Shown here piece by piece: positions 1 to 9,110 of a stretch of 64,000 nucleotides of DNA (the first letter of the stretch is position 1; the number at the start of each line of letters is the position of its first letter). A program made the position numbers and the translations under genes. This stretch comes from Deferribacteraceae bacterium UBA6793 (GTDB lineage: Bacteria > Chrysiogenota > Deferribacteres > Deferribacterales > Geovibrionaceae): positions 27,908-91,907 of the forward strand of contig DKFP01000009.1 of NCBI GenBank assembly GCA_002452405.1, in the 5' to 3' direction. Below the pieces are notes generated by a model. That model was not told the origin of the DNA. It did not search any database and saw only the letters and a list, made by a program, of their open reading frames with translations.

Positions 1-16
1 GAAGACAAAAAGCCAC

Positions 17-57
17 CGTCTCTGCAAGGAAGCCATCAGGCTGACGAAGCAGTCTCA
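17..57 (-). repeat. Dispersed repeat family A, half copy
   Basis: Read on the minus strand this stretch starts GAGACTGCTTCGTCAG and ends in TTGCAGAGACGGT. This matches the half-element seen at 56301 and, more loosely, the full elements at 3633, 28429 and 58916. It lies just downstream of the radical SAM stop codon, the usual intergenic setting for this family in the window. Confidence 0.5.
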
Positions 58-64
58 GTTTACA

Positions 65-940
65 TTACATTTCCTCGTAAAACTCAGGATATTTATCAAG
101 CTGTCCCCGCGCTTCGAGAACGTCCATCGCCTCATCGATGCTCCGTACCAGCCTGTCCCTGTCCTGCGCCAGCCTGCCTTCCAGCGGCAGAAAATTCGAG
201 ACGTGATTGGAACGAAAAATGATGTTCCGTCCTTCTATAAGCTGTATCATGTCACGTGATTCCTCGAAAATATCCCTGAAGGTCGGTTTCTCCAGCCCGT
301 TAAAATAGTCCTTCTTTCTTCGCAGAAAGAGCGTTAGAAATGAAAGATATTCAGGCGAGGCTTCCGTCACCCACCTCGCGGAATCCGCAATATGCTCCTG
401 TTTGAGCCTCTTACCGCCACCGCCGAGGATCACCATCACAGAGAATGCTATCCCCGTCTCTTTTATCTCCTTGACCTTGGGCAGAATCTTAAAAGCGTCC
501 ATGCCCTTATTCATCAGCTTCAGAACCTCTCTGTTGCCGGATTCCAGTCCGAAATAGAGCAGTTTCAGTTTGCGGGAGTAAAGCTCGCGCCATTCATCAA
601 CACTCTTTTTCATTATAACATGGGGTCCGCAATATGAGCTTATGCGGATGAGATTGGGAAATTTAGCATTAAGAGCATCAAGAATTATTATCAGCTCTTC
701 TGTGGGGTAAACCACACCGTCGCCGTCTGCCAGAAATATTTTTTTAACTGATTTAGCATAAGAATCGGGTACGGCGGAAATCTCCGCCAGCACCCTGTTT
801 AAAGGTTTAATCTCGAAAGGTTTGTGCAGGTACATCCCGCAAAATGCGCATTTGTTATAGGAGCAGCCATGGGTTATCTGAAAGATAAGAGAGTGCGCTT
901 CGCTCGGCGGTCTGTAGAGCGGCTCCGTATGGACAGGCAT
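65..940 (-). CDS. Radical SAM protein (Elp3/MiaB-fold, COG1032-like)
   Basis: This is a 291-residue protein from the ATG at 940, which overlaps the metF stop as TAATG. A longer in-frame reading only extends into metF. The cluster motif is near the N-terminus (HGCSYNKCAFCGMY; Cys26, Cys31, Cys34). The CX4CX2C spacing, rather than CX3CX2C, is found in a recognised branch of radical SAM proteins. A glycine-rich stretch (VILGGGGKR, about residue 170) and the DG.V..T segment fit the SAM-binding TIM-barrel. There is no B12 domain and no TRAM domain. It is probably cotranscribed with metF. The substrate cannot be told from sequence. Confidence 0.85.
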   Translation of the reverse strand: MPVHTEPLYRPPSEAHSLIFQITHGCSYNKCAFCGMYLHKPFEIKPLNRVLAEISAVPDSYAKSVKKIFLADGDGVVYPTEELIIILDALNAKFPNLIRISSYCGPHVIMKKSVDEWRELYSRKLKLLYFGLESGNREVLKLMNKGMDAFKILPKVKEIKETGIAFSVMVILGGGGKRLKQEHIADSARWVTEASPEYLSFLTLFLRRKKDYFNGLEKPTFRDIFEESRDMIQLIEGRNIIFRSNHVSNFLPLEGRLAQDRDRLVRSIDEAMDVLEARGQLDKYPEFYEEM

Positions 941-1794
941 TACCTTATCCTGTCCAGAACGGCCTCGGTTGCACCGTGCTTGTTCAGCGTATAAAAGTGA
1001 AGCCCTGCAACACCCGCAGCAAGAAGCCCCCTGCACTGTTCAACTGCATATTCAACGCCCGTCATGAACTGGTTTTTCTCTGATTTTCCGTCCATTTTTT
1101 CAACGAGATACTGCGGAACCGTCGCACCGCACATCTGTGTGAATTTAACAACCTGAGCAATATTTATTATGGGCATTATGCCCGCCACAACGGGTGCTGT
1201 TATCCCTGCTTTTTCAAGTCTGTCCATATATCTGAAGTAGTGTTCATTGTCGAAGAAAAGCTGGGTGATTATGAAATCGCCGCCGGCGTCCAGCTTACGT
1301 TTCAGGTTTTCAATATCCGCATCCATGCCGGACGCTTCGGGATGCCCTTCGGGATAACCCGCAACGCCGAGGCAGTATTTATCTCCGTGTTTTTTGCGAA
1401 GATATGCCACAAGGTCGGCGGCATAACGGAATTTTCCGTTTCTCTGCTGTTCGGGCATATCCGCCGGATAGTCTCCGCGCAGAGCCAGCAGGTTTTCAAC
1501 CTTTATGGCATCCACAGCACCTGTTATCCTGTCTATGCTGTCCTCGTCTGCGGCGACACAGGTCAGGTGCATCATGGTGGTGAGACCGTGTACCTTTTTT
1601 ATGTGTGTTGTCCACTCCACAGTCTTTTCCTGGGTTGAGCCTCCCGCACCATAAGTGACAGATACAAAATCAGGTTTATAATCCACAAGCTCTTTTATAG
1701 TTTCATAAAGAACGTTCTCGCCCTCTTCTTTTTTGGGCGGAAAAAATTCAAATGAGACAGTTCTTTTATTTTTCAGCATTTCAGATATTTTCAT
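940..1794 (-). CDS. metF: Methylenetetrahydrofolate reductase
   Basis: This 284-residue, single-domain bacterial MetF reduces 5,10-methylene-THF to 5-methyl-THF for methionine synthesis. The family signatures are clear: SFEFFPPKKEEG at the N-terminus, SVTYGAGGST near residue 45, the HLTC motif near 75, ALRGDYP near 105 and the QLFFDNEHYF substrate loop near 180. Length is normal for the family (about 280-300). Downstream, the radical SAM gene starts on the last base of the stop codon. The upstream gap is short, and I saw no SAM or cobalamin riboswitch in it. Confidence 0.95.
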   Translation of the reverse strand: MKISEMLKNKRTVSFEFFPPKKEEGENVLYETIKELVDYKPDFVSVTYGAGGSTQEKTVEWTTHIKKVHGLTTMMHLTCVAADEDSIDRITGAVDAIKVENLLALRGDYPADMPEQQRNGKFRYAADLVAYLRKKHGDKYCLGVAGYPEGHPEASGMDADIENLKRKLDAGGDFIITQLFFDNEHYFRYMDRLEKAGITAPVVAGIMPIINIAQVVKFTQMCGATVPQYLVEKMDGKSEKNQFMTGVEYAVEQCRGLLAAGVAGLHFYTLNKHGATEAVLDRIR

Positions 1795-1874
1795 GGGTCT
1801 TCCTTTTGTAAAATTACTTTATTATCACTATAGAGATGATTGACTGCAAGAAGTTTTTATGACATTGTTTTTTT

Positions 1875-2444
1875 ATGTTAAACAGAGCATACAAAATCAT
1901 TTTATATACATTCATCGGCTACGTTCTGATACTGAACATGCTGACATTTCTGGCTTCAGGCAGCCCCAAGGCACTGATAAACCCGTTTTATATAAAAAAC
2001 AGGACAGTAAGCATGTATCATCTGGCGAAGCACGTATTCCTTGTTGCCGGTCTGGGTTTCAACACTTCCGAAACGCACGAGGTGGAGGCGTTCATTAACG
2101 CTGCCTGCGAAAAATACGAAGTGGATCCGAAACTGATACACATCATGATTAAGGTTGAATCCAAAGGCAGGCAGTTTGCGGTTTCACGCACAGGCGCGAT
2201 GGGACTTATGCAGGTTATGCCGACAACGTTCTATGACATTTCCCACGGTGACCCGTTCCTTGCGGAAGATAACATAGACGCCGGTGTTAAATATTTGTCC
2301 AGACAGATAAGAAAGTTTGAAGATATACCGCTTGCTCTCGCAGCATACAACGCGGGACCAAACAACATAAAGGACGGCAAGGTGCCTGATTTCGGCGAAA
2401 CAAAGCACTACATCAAAAAGATAATGGAAGAATACGAAAGATAG
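1875..2444 (+). CDS. Membrane-anchored lytic transglycosylase (SLT/GH23 domain)
   Basis: This 189-residue protein has one N-terminal hydrophobic segment (about residues 8-27) and then an SLT domain. The catalytic glutamate lies in IKVESKG (Glu95). It is followed by GAMGLMQVMPTT and LALAAYNAGP, the three hallmark motifs of family-1 lytic transglycosylases (Slt70, MltC and EmtA-like). It should cleave the MurNAc-GlcNAc bond of peptidoglycan in the periplasm. An overlapping ATG at 1859 in another frame is not the start. It is transcribed divergently from metF. Confidence 0.9.
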   Translation: MLNRAYKIILYTFIGYVLILNMLTFLASGSPKALINPFYIKNRTVSMYHLAKHVFLVAGLGFNTSETHEVEAFINAACEKYEVDPKLIHIMIKVESKGRQFAVSRTGAMGLMQVMPTTFYDISHGDPFLAEDNIDAGVKYLSRQIRKFEDIPLALAAYNAGPNNIKDGKVPDFGETKHYIKKIMEEYER

Positions 2445-2508
2445 CAGACGCAAGTCTCCGCGAACTCAGAACAAGGCAGTATGTTCTTTTCCTTCCCCGG
2501 AAACCTTA

Positions 2509-3603
2509 TCAGTACCTTTTCAGCACTTCCAGTATAAACTCCTTCTCCGGAGCAAAAGGTGTCCATTCGCTGTTCTTCTTTGTCAGCGCATAGTCCACCA
2601 TAGCTTCTATCTCGGCATCGGAAAGTATCTGAGTTATCGTAACGTCGTAGCCCATCTCATCCTGCCAGCGCGAAATATCAAATCCGTATTTCTCCATCAG
2701 TGCGTCGATAACCATGCATTTCCCAACGCCTGTTTCGCGCATCATCTCAAGGTAGTATGGCAGAAGGATGGCGTTCGCTGTTCCGTGGTGTATCTTCTTC
2801 TCATTGGTGAGATAATAGCCGAGCGCATGAAGAAGCGTCGTCGCAGTGTGCAGGATAACAATGCCGCCGAGCGTTGAGCCGTAAAGAAAATTCAGCAGGG
2901 TTTCATCTTTAGACGTGTCGGCACCCTCTGCAAAAGTGGCAAGGATTATCTCCATTCCGGTGAGGGCCTGACCATCACTGAACGGATTTGCACGAACGGA
3001 AACAAACCCCTCAAGACAGTGGGTAAAAGCGTCAAATGCAGTTGCATACAGAGTCTTTCTGTTGAGCGAACGGAGAAAAACCGGATCTATCACCGCGTAT
3101 TTCGGAAAAGTGTTTGCTTTGGCAAAATTTATTTTATCCAGTTTTTCGGTATCGGTGATGATGCTGTAGTTGTTCATCTCACTGCCCGTTCCGCAGGTCG
3201 CGGGTATGCAGATTACGGGAAGAGGTTCCCTTTCCAGCTTATCTTCTGTGAGCAGTTCGTAAAATCCTTTATTATTTGCAGCAAATGCAGCTATGGCTTT
3301 CGATGCGTCCAGCGGGCTTCCGCCGCCGAAACCGATAACAACCTCAGCCCTGCATTCCCGTGCAAACTTTCCGCCTTTGAGTATGGTGTTTATGGAAGGG
3401 TTTTCTTCTATTCGGTTGAACCAGAAGATATCCTTGTCCTTGAAATACTCGTCCATGTATTTTCGGAAGCCGCTCTTGTCCGGCGAGCTTGCGCCGCTGA
3501 CGATGCAGACTGTTTTGTAAGGCTCAAGAAGTGTCTGAAGATTATCGATTGCGTTGAATCCGAAAAATGCGTGAACGGGGCTGTGAAAGCTGAACTGCTG
3601 CAT
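2509..3603 (-). CDS. Iron-containing alcohol dehydrogenase (group III)
   Basis: This 364-residue NAD(P)-dependent dehydrogenase has the GFGGGSPLDASKA nucleotide-binding motif near residue 95 and CGTGSEMNN near 138. The metal ligands fit the Asp/His pattern: DAFTHCLEGF near 195, then LHTATTLLHALGYY and KIHHGTANA. The closest relatives in style are butanol dehydrogenases and 1,3-propanediol-type enzymes. The true substrate is not determinable. The gene is monocistronic. A family A repeat lies between its start and the end of ilvE. Confidence 0.9.
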   Translation of the reverse strand: MQQFSFHSPVHAFFGFNAIDNLQTLLEPYKTVCIVSGASSPDKSGFRKYMDEYFKDKDIFWFNRIEENPSINTILKGGKFARECRAEVVIGFGGGSPLDASKAIAAFAANNKGFYELLTEDKLEREPLPVICIPATCGTGSEMNNYSIITDTEKLDKINFAKANTFPKYAVIDPVFLRSLNRKTLYATAFDAFTHCLEGFVSVRANPFSDGQALTGMEIILATFAEGADTSKDETLLNFLYGSTLGGIVILHTATTLLHALGYYLTNEKKIHHGTANAILLPYYLEMMRETGVGKCMVIDALMEKYGFDISRWQDEMGYDVTITQILSDAEIEAMVDYALTKKNSEWTPFAPEKEFILEVLKRY

Positions 3604-3632
3604 ATTGTCTCCTGAAATGGGGAAGAAAAAAA

Positions 3633-3705
3633 AGACTGCCGCGGGCTAACGCCCTCGCAGTGACACATCTATGTCATTGCGAGGAGCGAAGCTCCGTGGC
3701 GATCT
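3633..3705. repeat. Dispersed repeat family A, full copy
   Basis: The left half reads AGACTGCCGCGGGCTAACGC..CTCGCAGTGACA and the right half TGTCATTGCGAGGAGCGAAG..GTGGCGATCT. The two halves form an imperfect inverted repeat around CATCT. The copy sits between the alcohol dehydrogenase start and the ilvE stop. Similar elements occur at 28429 and 58916. Confidence 0.75.
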
Positions 3706-3710
3706 ATATA

Positions 3711-4796
3711 TTAGTATCTTTCTACTTTTTTAAGCCAGCCGAATTTGTCGGGCGCTTCGCCCTTCTGGATTGCGGTGTAGGCTTCGTATATCTTTCTGGT
3801 ATTTTCGCCTATCTGTCCGTTGCCGACCTTGATTATCTCACCGTCATCGAAGATATATTCGTTAACGGGTGAAACCACAGCGGCAGTACCGAAACCGCCC
3901 GCCTCGATGATGTCGCCGCTCTTTATCTGGGCAACGAAATCTTTGATGGCTATACGTTCCTGACGAACTTTAAAGCCGATGGACGGCAGAAGCTCTATCA
4001 TGGATATGGAAGTGATTGACCGCAGTATCGAATCCGTAAATTCAGGAATGATAACCGTGCCGTCCTTCATTATATGGAAGTGGTTCATAGCACCCGCTTC
4101 CTCAATATATGTGTTTGTGGCGTCGAGGTAAAGAACCTGACTTGCGCCGCACTGTTTGGCGACCATGCCGGGTTTAAGGGATGCTGTGTAGTTTCCGCCT
4201 GTTTTGGAAGCACCTGTACCACCGGAAACCGCTCTGTGATATTTGTCAGTGATGAGCAGTCTCACGCTGTGGTTGAACCCACCTGCGTAGTAAGGACCGC
4301 TGGGAGACAGGATAACACAGTATTTAAACTCAAGACTGGGACGAACACCGAGTGCGTCCTCGGTTGCAAACATAAAGGGACGGATGTACAGAGAAGATTC
4401 CGGAACGTCGGGGCACCACTTACGGTCAACGTCCATCAGACGCATGGCGCCTTCCACCTGAAGTTCTTCGCTGATTGGCTGCATACAGACTAGCTCTGCG
4501 GAAACGTTCATCCTTTTCGCATTCTGGTCAAGTCTGAAGGCGTAAATCTCACCGTCGGCGTGTTTAAAAGCCTTCGCGCCTTCAAAAATTGTCTGACCGT
4601 AGTGTAATGACACGGCGCCGGGCATCATTTCTATCGGGCCGTAGGGCACTATGCGGGCATTCTTCCACTCGCCGCCTTTATAGTCCACAAGAAACATGTG
4701 GTCTGTGCGAAACTGACCAAAGGGAAGGTCTTTGATACCTGCGATCTGCGAATACTTCCTCTCACTTTCAGGAAGCAGTTTGGATGCTATTTCCAT
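3711..4796 (-). CDS. ilvE: Branched-chain amino acid aminotransferase (class IV PLP, BCAT II)
   Basis: This 361-residue enzyme transaminates Leu, Ile and Val with 2-oxoglutarate. It matches the longer BCAT II subclass: LHYGQTIFEGAKAF near residue 65, YIRPFMFATEDALGV near 140, the PLP lysine in GGTGASKTGGNY (about Lys198) and EAGAMNHF near 233. The strong ribosome site GGAGGAGTCCC directly precedes the ATG. It stands alone, away from any other ilv or leu gene in the window. Confidence 0.95.
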   Translation of the reverse strand: MEIASKLLPESERKYSQIAGIKDLPFGQFRTDHMFLVDYKGGEWKNARIVPYGPIEMMPGAVSLHYGQTIFEGAKAFKHADGEIYAFRLDQNAKRMNVSAELVCMQPISEELQVEGAMRLMDVDRKWCPDVPESSLYIRPFMFATEDALGVRPSLEFKYCVILSPSGPYYAGGFNHSVRLLITDKYHRAVSGGTGASKTGGNYTASLKPGMVAKQCGASQVLYLDATNTYIEEAGAMNHFHIMKDGTVIIPEFTDSILRSITSISMIELLPSIGFKVRQERIAIKDFVAQIKSGDIIEAGGFGTAAVVSPVNEYIFDDGEIIKVGNGQIGENTRKIYEAYTAIQKGEAPDKFGWLKKVERY

Positions 4797-4889
4797 GGGA
4801 CTCCTCCAATACCTTTACCGTCGCGATAAAGGGTTCGTGCATGAAAATATACTCCCTTGATATGCAGATAGTAAAGGAGAAAATGCTTA

Positions 4890-6134
4890 TTATCTCTTTT
4901 TGGCATATTCTGCACAGGAAATTCCTGCAAGCCTGCCCGTACTCCAGCACATCTGGAGGTTATATCCACCTGTCGGCGCGTCGATATCCATGACCTCACC
5001 TGCAAAGTAAAGCCCCTCTAAAACAACGGAACTCATTGTTCTGCCGTCTATTTTTTTGAGACTCACTCCCCCGGCTGTAACAACTGCCCTCTCGAAACCG
5101 CCGAATGTAACCCCTGTCAGCGGAAGACCTTTCATAACAGCCGCCAGCCTGTTTCTGTCTTTTTTCGACAGATTTGACGCTTTCAGCACAGCGTCAACAC
5201 CCGAAAGCTGAAAAACAAATGGGACAAGAGAGGACATAACATATTCATCTATAATGTTTTTAATTTGCTTTTTATTATTAATCCGTGCCGCCTGTTCAAG
5301 CTCTGCGTCCAGCTCTTCAACACGTTTCGCAGGGAAAAGGTCAATCAGCAATCTATTTTCGGCTCTGCGGTCAAACTCGTAACGGGTGATGTCGTACACC
5401 GCCGGACCTGAAACGCCCCTGTCGGTGAAAACAAGGTCTCCGTCCGCCTCAGCAATCTTTTTTCCGCCGGAAACCAGCGTAAGACGGATGTCGCGCAGGC
5501 TCACCCCTCGCAATTCCTTTATCCACTCATCGTCGCTGTATGCAGGAACCAGCACAGGACGTGGTTCAACTATGGTATGTCCAAGCGCCGCCGCCAGAGT
5601 GTAGCCGTCGCCGGATGAACCAGTCGCCGGATAGGATTTGCCGCCACAGGCTATCACGACAGCACGGCACTTTATCTCGCGAGAGCCAATCGTAATTGAA
5701 ACGATGTGTCCGTCAGAAACGTTTACAGCGGTTACAGGGGACGAAGGCAGAAATTCCACGCCGTTTGATACACAGAAATTCATCAGCACCCGCAAGACGT
5801 CGGCAGAACCCGCTTCGCCCGCCGGAAACACCTTAAAACCCTTTTCAACGGTAGTTTTCAGCCCTTTTGAATTGAAAAATGTTACAACATCGGAGGTTGT
5901 AAACGAATTTACAGCCTGATACAGGAACTTGCCGTTTTTTCCGAATTTCGATACGAACTGCTTCGTATCTTTCAGCGTATTGGTGATGTTGCATCGTCCG
6001 CTTCCGCTTATGAGCAGTTTGCGCCCGCACGTAACCATCTTTTCGGCAACGAGCACTTTTGCGCCCTCTTTCGCCGCAAATCCCGCAGCCATAAGTCCCG
6101 CCGCTCCGCCGCCTATCACAATAACGTCATACAT
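4890..6134 (-). CDS. BaiN/HI0933-family FAD-dependent oxidoreductase
   Basis: This 414-residue flavoprotein starts with a Rossmann motif (VIVIGGGAAGLMAAGFAA), followed by CGRKLLISGSGRCNITN, a signature of the HI0933/YhiN family. ACGGKSYPATGSSGDGY is near residue 165. The C-terminal FAD site includes TAGGVSLKKID and GLYFAGEVMDIDAPTGGYNLQ. Members include the bile-acid enzyme BaiN, but most have no assigned substrate. The start overlaps the end of the methyltransferase gene by 8 bp, so the three genes from 7117 to 4890 are probably cotranscribed. Confidence 0.9.
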   Translation of the reverse strand: MYDVIVIGGGAAGLMAAGFAAKEGAKVLVAEKMVTCGRKLLISGSGRCNITNTLKDTKQFVSKFGKNGKFLYQAVNSFTTSDVVTFFNSKGLKTTVEKGFKVFPAGEAGSADVLRVLMNFCVSNGVEFLPSSPVTAVNVSDGHIVSITIGSREIKCRAVVIACGGKSYPATGSSGDGYTLAAALGHTIVEPRPVLVPAYSDDEWIKELRGVSLRDIRLTLVSGGKKIAEADGDLVFTDRGVSGPAVYDITRYEFDRRAENRLLIDLFPAKRVEELDAELEQAARINNKKQIKNIIDEYVMSSLVPFVFQLSGVDAVLKASNLSKKDRNRLAAVMKGLPLTGVTFGGFERAVVTAGGVSLKKIDGRTMSSVVLEGLYFAGEVMDIDAPTGGYNLQMCWSTGRLAGISCAEYAKKR

Positions 6135-6729
6135 GGCGTTTCACCGCCATAATGCAGACGTGCTTCTGAGGGTACTGGTCAAGTTCCAGATGAACAGGTG
6201 TAAGACCGCAGTTCATAAGCAGATTCAGGTTGCCCTCTATACCGATGGAACTGTAATAATACTGTTCGTTGTGCCATGTGTCTGTATGTTCACCTACAGC
6301 ATCGCCGAAAGTGTACATAAGCACTCCACTATTGTTAAGCATATTGCACAGTTTTCTTATGACAGGCTCATGCATAGCCAGCGGCAAATGAAAAATACTG
6401 TCCCATGCGGTTATAAGGTCAAACCTTTCGTCAGTCGTCCACTGACAGATGTCTGCATGTATAAAATTATGTTCAGGATGGTTTCTCCTCGCCAGCTCTG
6501 TCATCTTCCCGGAAACGTCAACGCCTGTAACGGCAAAGCCCGCTCTCTGCATCGTGCGGACATAGCGCCCGCCGGAACCGCACCCGACATCCAGCGCTGA
6601 TTTTTTATTACTGCACATTGAAACCGCCCTTTCAAGAGCTGGTATCCCGTAATGTGAATCGTTGTGCCGTTCATGCCACCAAAGGACTATCTTATCGTAA
6701 TTTGTGCCTGTTTTCGCTGTGTCACACAT
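6127..6729 (-). CDS. Class I SAM-dependent methyltransferase
   Basis: This is a 200-residue methyltransferase of the type-11/25 fold. Motif I is ALDVGCGSGGRYVRTM near residue 45, the acidic motif II loop is VTGVDVSGKM, and LITAWDSIFHLP follows as motif IV. The substrate is unknown. It overlaps its neighbours by 8 bp on both sides (tautomerase upstream, BaiN-type flavoprotein downstream), which indicates translational coupling in a three-gene operon. Confidence 0.85.
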   Translation of the reverse strand: MCDTAKTGTNYDKIVLWWHERHNDSHYGIPALERAVSMCSNKKSALDVGCGSGGRYVRTMQRAGFAVTGVDVSGKMTELARRNHPEHNFIHADICQWTTDERFDLITAWDSIFHLPLAMHEPVIRKLCNMLNNSGVLMYTFGDAVGEHTDTWHNEQYYYSSIGIEGNLNLLMNCGLTPVHLELDQYPQKHVCIMAVKRHV

Positions 6730-7117
6730 CTATCTTAAACCCCAACTCAACATCACAGCCAGCCTGTCCGCCCCGTATCCCCCAGTTTTCTTTCGAAATC
6801 TCCCGCAAAAGGATTTTCACATGATTTTTCGGGATACCGAAAGGTTCCAGCTTTTCAACGATGGTCTTATACAGTGTGCGTTTTGCATCAATCGACCTGC
6901 CGGCGAAAGCATCGATGCTGATATGGGTGTAATAATCCGGCTTCTCCCTGTCCGGCGGGCACATGAACCTGTGCGGTTCGTGCACGATGAGCCGAACGTT
7001 TCTGTCGTGGGGCATTATCCTGAAAGCCTCACGCAGTGAAGCGTGAACAGCCTCCATAATCCCCTCTTCCTCTTCTTTTGTGAAGTGTCTGCGCACCTCA
7101 ATAAGCACACTTGGCAT
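6722..7117 (-). CDS. Tautomerase-superfamily protein
   Basis: This 131-residue protein begins Met-Pro, so processing would expose the N-terminal proline that is the catalytic base of the tautomerase superfamily. The body resembles the two-beta-alpha-beta MIF/CHMI-like proteins: a PSVLIEVRRHFT start, and KNHVKILLREISKENWGIRGG at the end recalls the 4-OT motif. It is the first gene of the three-gene operon running to 4890. A 67-residue relative lies at 43304. Confidence 0.75.
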   Translation of the reverse strand: MPSVLIEVRRHFTKEEEEGIMEAVHASLREAFRIMPHDRNVRLIVHEPHRFMCPPDREKPDYYTHISIDAFAGRSIDAKRTLYKTIVEKLEPFGIPKNHVKILLREISKENWGIRGGQAGCDVELGFKIDV

Positions 7118-7211
7118 AAGAACCTCCTGCCGAACTATAACCTAATTCGCCTGTCATTCAAATATTAAACAGATTTGAAACAGCAAATAAAGAGAGTACA
7201 CTTTAAGTACC

Positions 7212-9110
7212 ATGAAAATATTCAAATCAATAACAGGCAGACTTCTGCCTGCATTTTTTATTACAGCGCTCCTGCCCACCCTGCTTCTTTCGGCAAGTGT
7301 CTATTTCTCTGCGAAAAAGTCGGCTCTGCTCTCTTCGGAAAATATCATCAACGAACAGTTTTCAATGGTGGACTCCCTCATCGACCAAATGCTGGTATCA
7401 TCCGCAACGGAGCTTTCTGTTGTGGAACAGCACGAAAGTTTCAGATCTTTCCTTAAAACAGGCGACCCGCAGGGGCTCGCCCGTGAGTTCAGCGCCATAA
7501 TGCAGCGCCACCCCGAATTTCTTCAGATAAAATACATCGACAGAAGCGGAATGGAGATGATACGTCTGAACAAAACACCAAATGGACTTTCCCGCACAAA
7601 AGACGGCGAACTGCACAACCGCTCCGACAAATATTATTTCCGTCAGGCTATGCAAATGTCCGGCAAATATATATATGTCTCCGGTCTTGACCCAAACGTC
7701 GATAAGGAGAAGGGACACATAAGAAGACTTGTTGCCCGAATCGGCGTGAAGGTGGAGAAAAACGGGATACTGCTCATAAACCTTGACGGAAACTACATTT
7801 TCAGGCGCATACTGCCCCTCGCCGGAGCAAAACCCGCAAAGGCGATGCTGATTAACAATTCCGGCAGATACATAAGCTATGACGGCAGCAGTTTCAGAGA
7901 ATACGGTGCGGATGTGATACGCAGCCGCTTCGGCATCGATGCCAAAAACCTGCTGACGCAACAGCACATCACCCAGAAACGTGTGAGCGGAGGCTATCTC
8001 TCCGTTATGCCTGTTAAATTTGATAACTCAGAAGGGTCGAACCTCTGGTATGTGGCGATTTATGAATCGGACAGAGAGATAAACACTGCGGTATTCTCCA
8101 TCATGCGCCCTTACATGGTGAGCCTTTGGGTGGTTTTCGGGTTCGTACTCCTCTTCACCCTGCTTGTTTCCGCAGACATAATCAAAAAGGTCAAACATCT
8201 TGTAAAATTCATACCTGAGGCTTCGGAGGACGAGTTCACTGAGACCGGAATCAGCGAGTTCGACGGCATAGGTCATGCTATCCGGAGAACCGCTTTAGGG
8301 TTGAAACAAAGCACAATAGAGCTTGAAAGACTGAACCGCAATCTGGAAACACGCATAGCCGAACAGGTGGACAAAATCGCAGGAATGACCGAAAAACAGC
8401 TTGAATATCAGAAACAGCTTCGTGAGATACAGGAACAGCTTATGCACGCTGACAGACTGGCTTCCCTCGGCATGATATCCGCCGCAATGGCGCACGAGAT
8501 AGGCAACCCCCTCGCCGCCATGAAGACCAGTCTGGAAGTTCTGCGCACAGAAAACGAATCGGAAGAGGAGCGGGGGTTCATCTCAATGATAATATCACAG
8601 GTGGACAAACTCGCCGTATTTCTGAAATCCATCACAAAATTCGGCAGAAAGCCGGAAGCGGAATATAAACCCACGGACATTGCCGAAGTGCTCAAAGAGG
8701 TTGTCATCACCCTTGAAAAAGAGACAGCCCGAAACGGCATAACCATCTGTCTTAAAGCAGAAAGCAGGATAACAATCTGCGATGAAATGCAGCTCAGACA
8801 GGTTGTGTTCAACATTCTGCTCAACTCTGTTCAGCAGCTTTCCGGAAAAGGCGGCGGACGGATAGACATATCACTGTGCGATGCGGAGGGCGGGTTCGAA
8901 CTGCGCATAGCCGATTCCGGCGGCGGAGCAAAGGAACCAGAAAAGATGTTCAAACCGTTCTACACCACAAAGCAGGACGGAACGGGACTTGGGCTTGCCA
9001 TCGTTAACGACATAGTAAAATCCGCAGGATGGGATATCTCCGCCCGCAATATCGAAGGCACCGGGCTTGAAACAATAATTACAATAAAGAGTACGGCACA
9101 TGAAAAATAA
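7212..9110 (+). CDS. Membrane sensor histidine kinase with periplasmic Cache domain
   Basis: This 632-residue kinase has transmembrane segment 1 at about 10-32, a double-Cache-like periplasmic region at 40-290 (HPEFLQIKYIDRSGMEMIRL, YVSGLDP) and transmembrane segment 2 at about 297-320. A HAMP-like linker and coiled coil lead to the H-box ISAAMAHEIGNPLAAM (His428). The ATPase core has N (NILLNSVQQL), G1 (IADSGGGA), F (MFKPFYTTK) and G2 (GTGLGLAI) boxes. It overlaps the sigma-54 response regulator by 11 bp, so the two form a two-component system of the DctB/ZraS style. The ligand is unknown. Confidence 0.95.
   Translation: MKIFKSITGRLLPAFFITALLPTLLLSASVYFSAKKSALLSSENIINEQFSMVDSLIDQMLVSSATELSVVEQHESFRSFLKTGDPQGLAREFSAIMQRHPEFLQIKYIDRSGMEMIRLNKTPNGLSRTKDGELHNRSDKYYFRQAMQMSGKYIYVSGLDPNVDKEKGHIRRLVARIGVKVEKNGILLINLDGNYIFRRILPLAGAKPAKAMLINNSGRYISYDGSSFREYGADVIRSRFGIDAKNLLTQQHITQKRVSGGYLSVMPVKFDNSEGSNLWYVAIYESDREINTAVFSIMRPYMVSLWVVFGFVLLFTLLVSADIIKKVKHLVKFIPEASEDEFTETGISEFDGIGHAIRRTALGLKQSTIELERLNRNLETRIAEQVDKIAGMTEKQLEYQKQLREIQEQLMHADRLASLGMISAAMAHEIGNPLAAMKTSLEVLRTENESEEERGFISMIISQVDKLAVFLKSITKFGRKPEAEYKPTDIAEVLKEVVITLEKETARNGITICLKAESRITICDEMQLRQVVFNILLNSVQQLSGKGGGRIDISLCDAEGGFELRIADSGGGAKEPEKMFKPFYTTKQDGTGLGLAIVNDIVKSAGWDISARNIEGTGLETIITIKSTAHEK

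Noticed and set aside
2450..2505. Possible third family B fragment (GCAAG..CAGAACAAGG)
   Set aside because: Only one short block matches; ends and order are missing.
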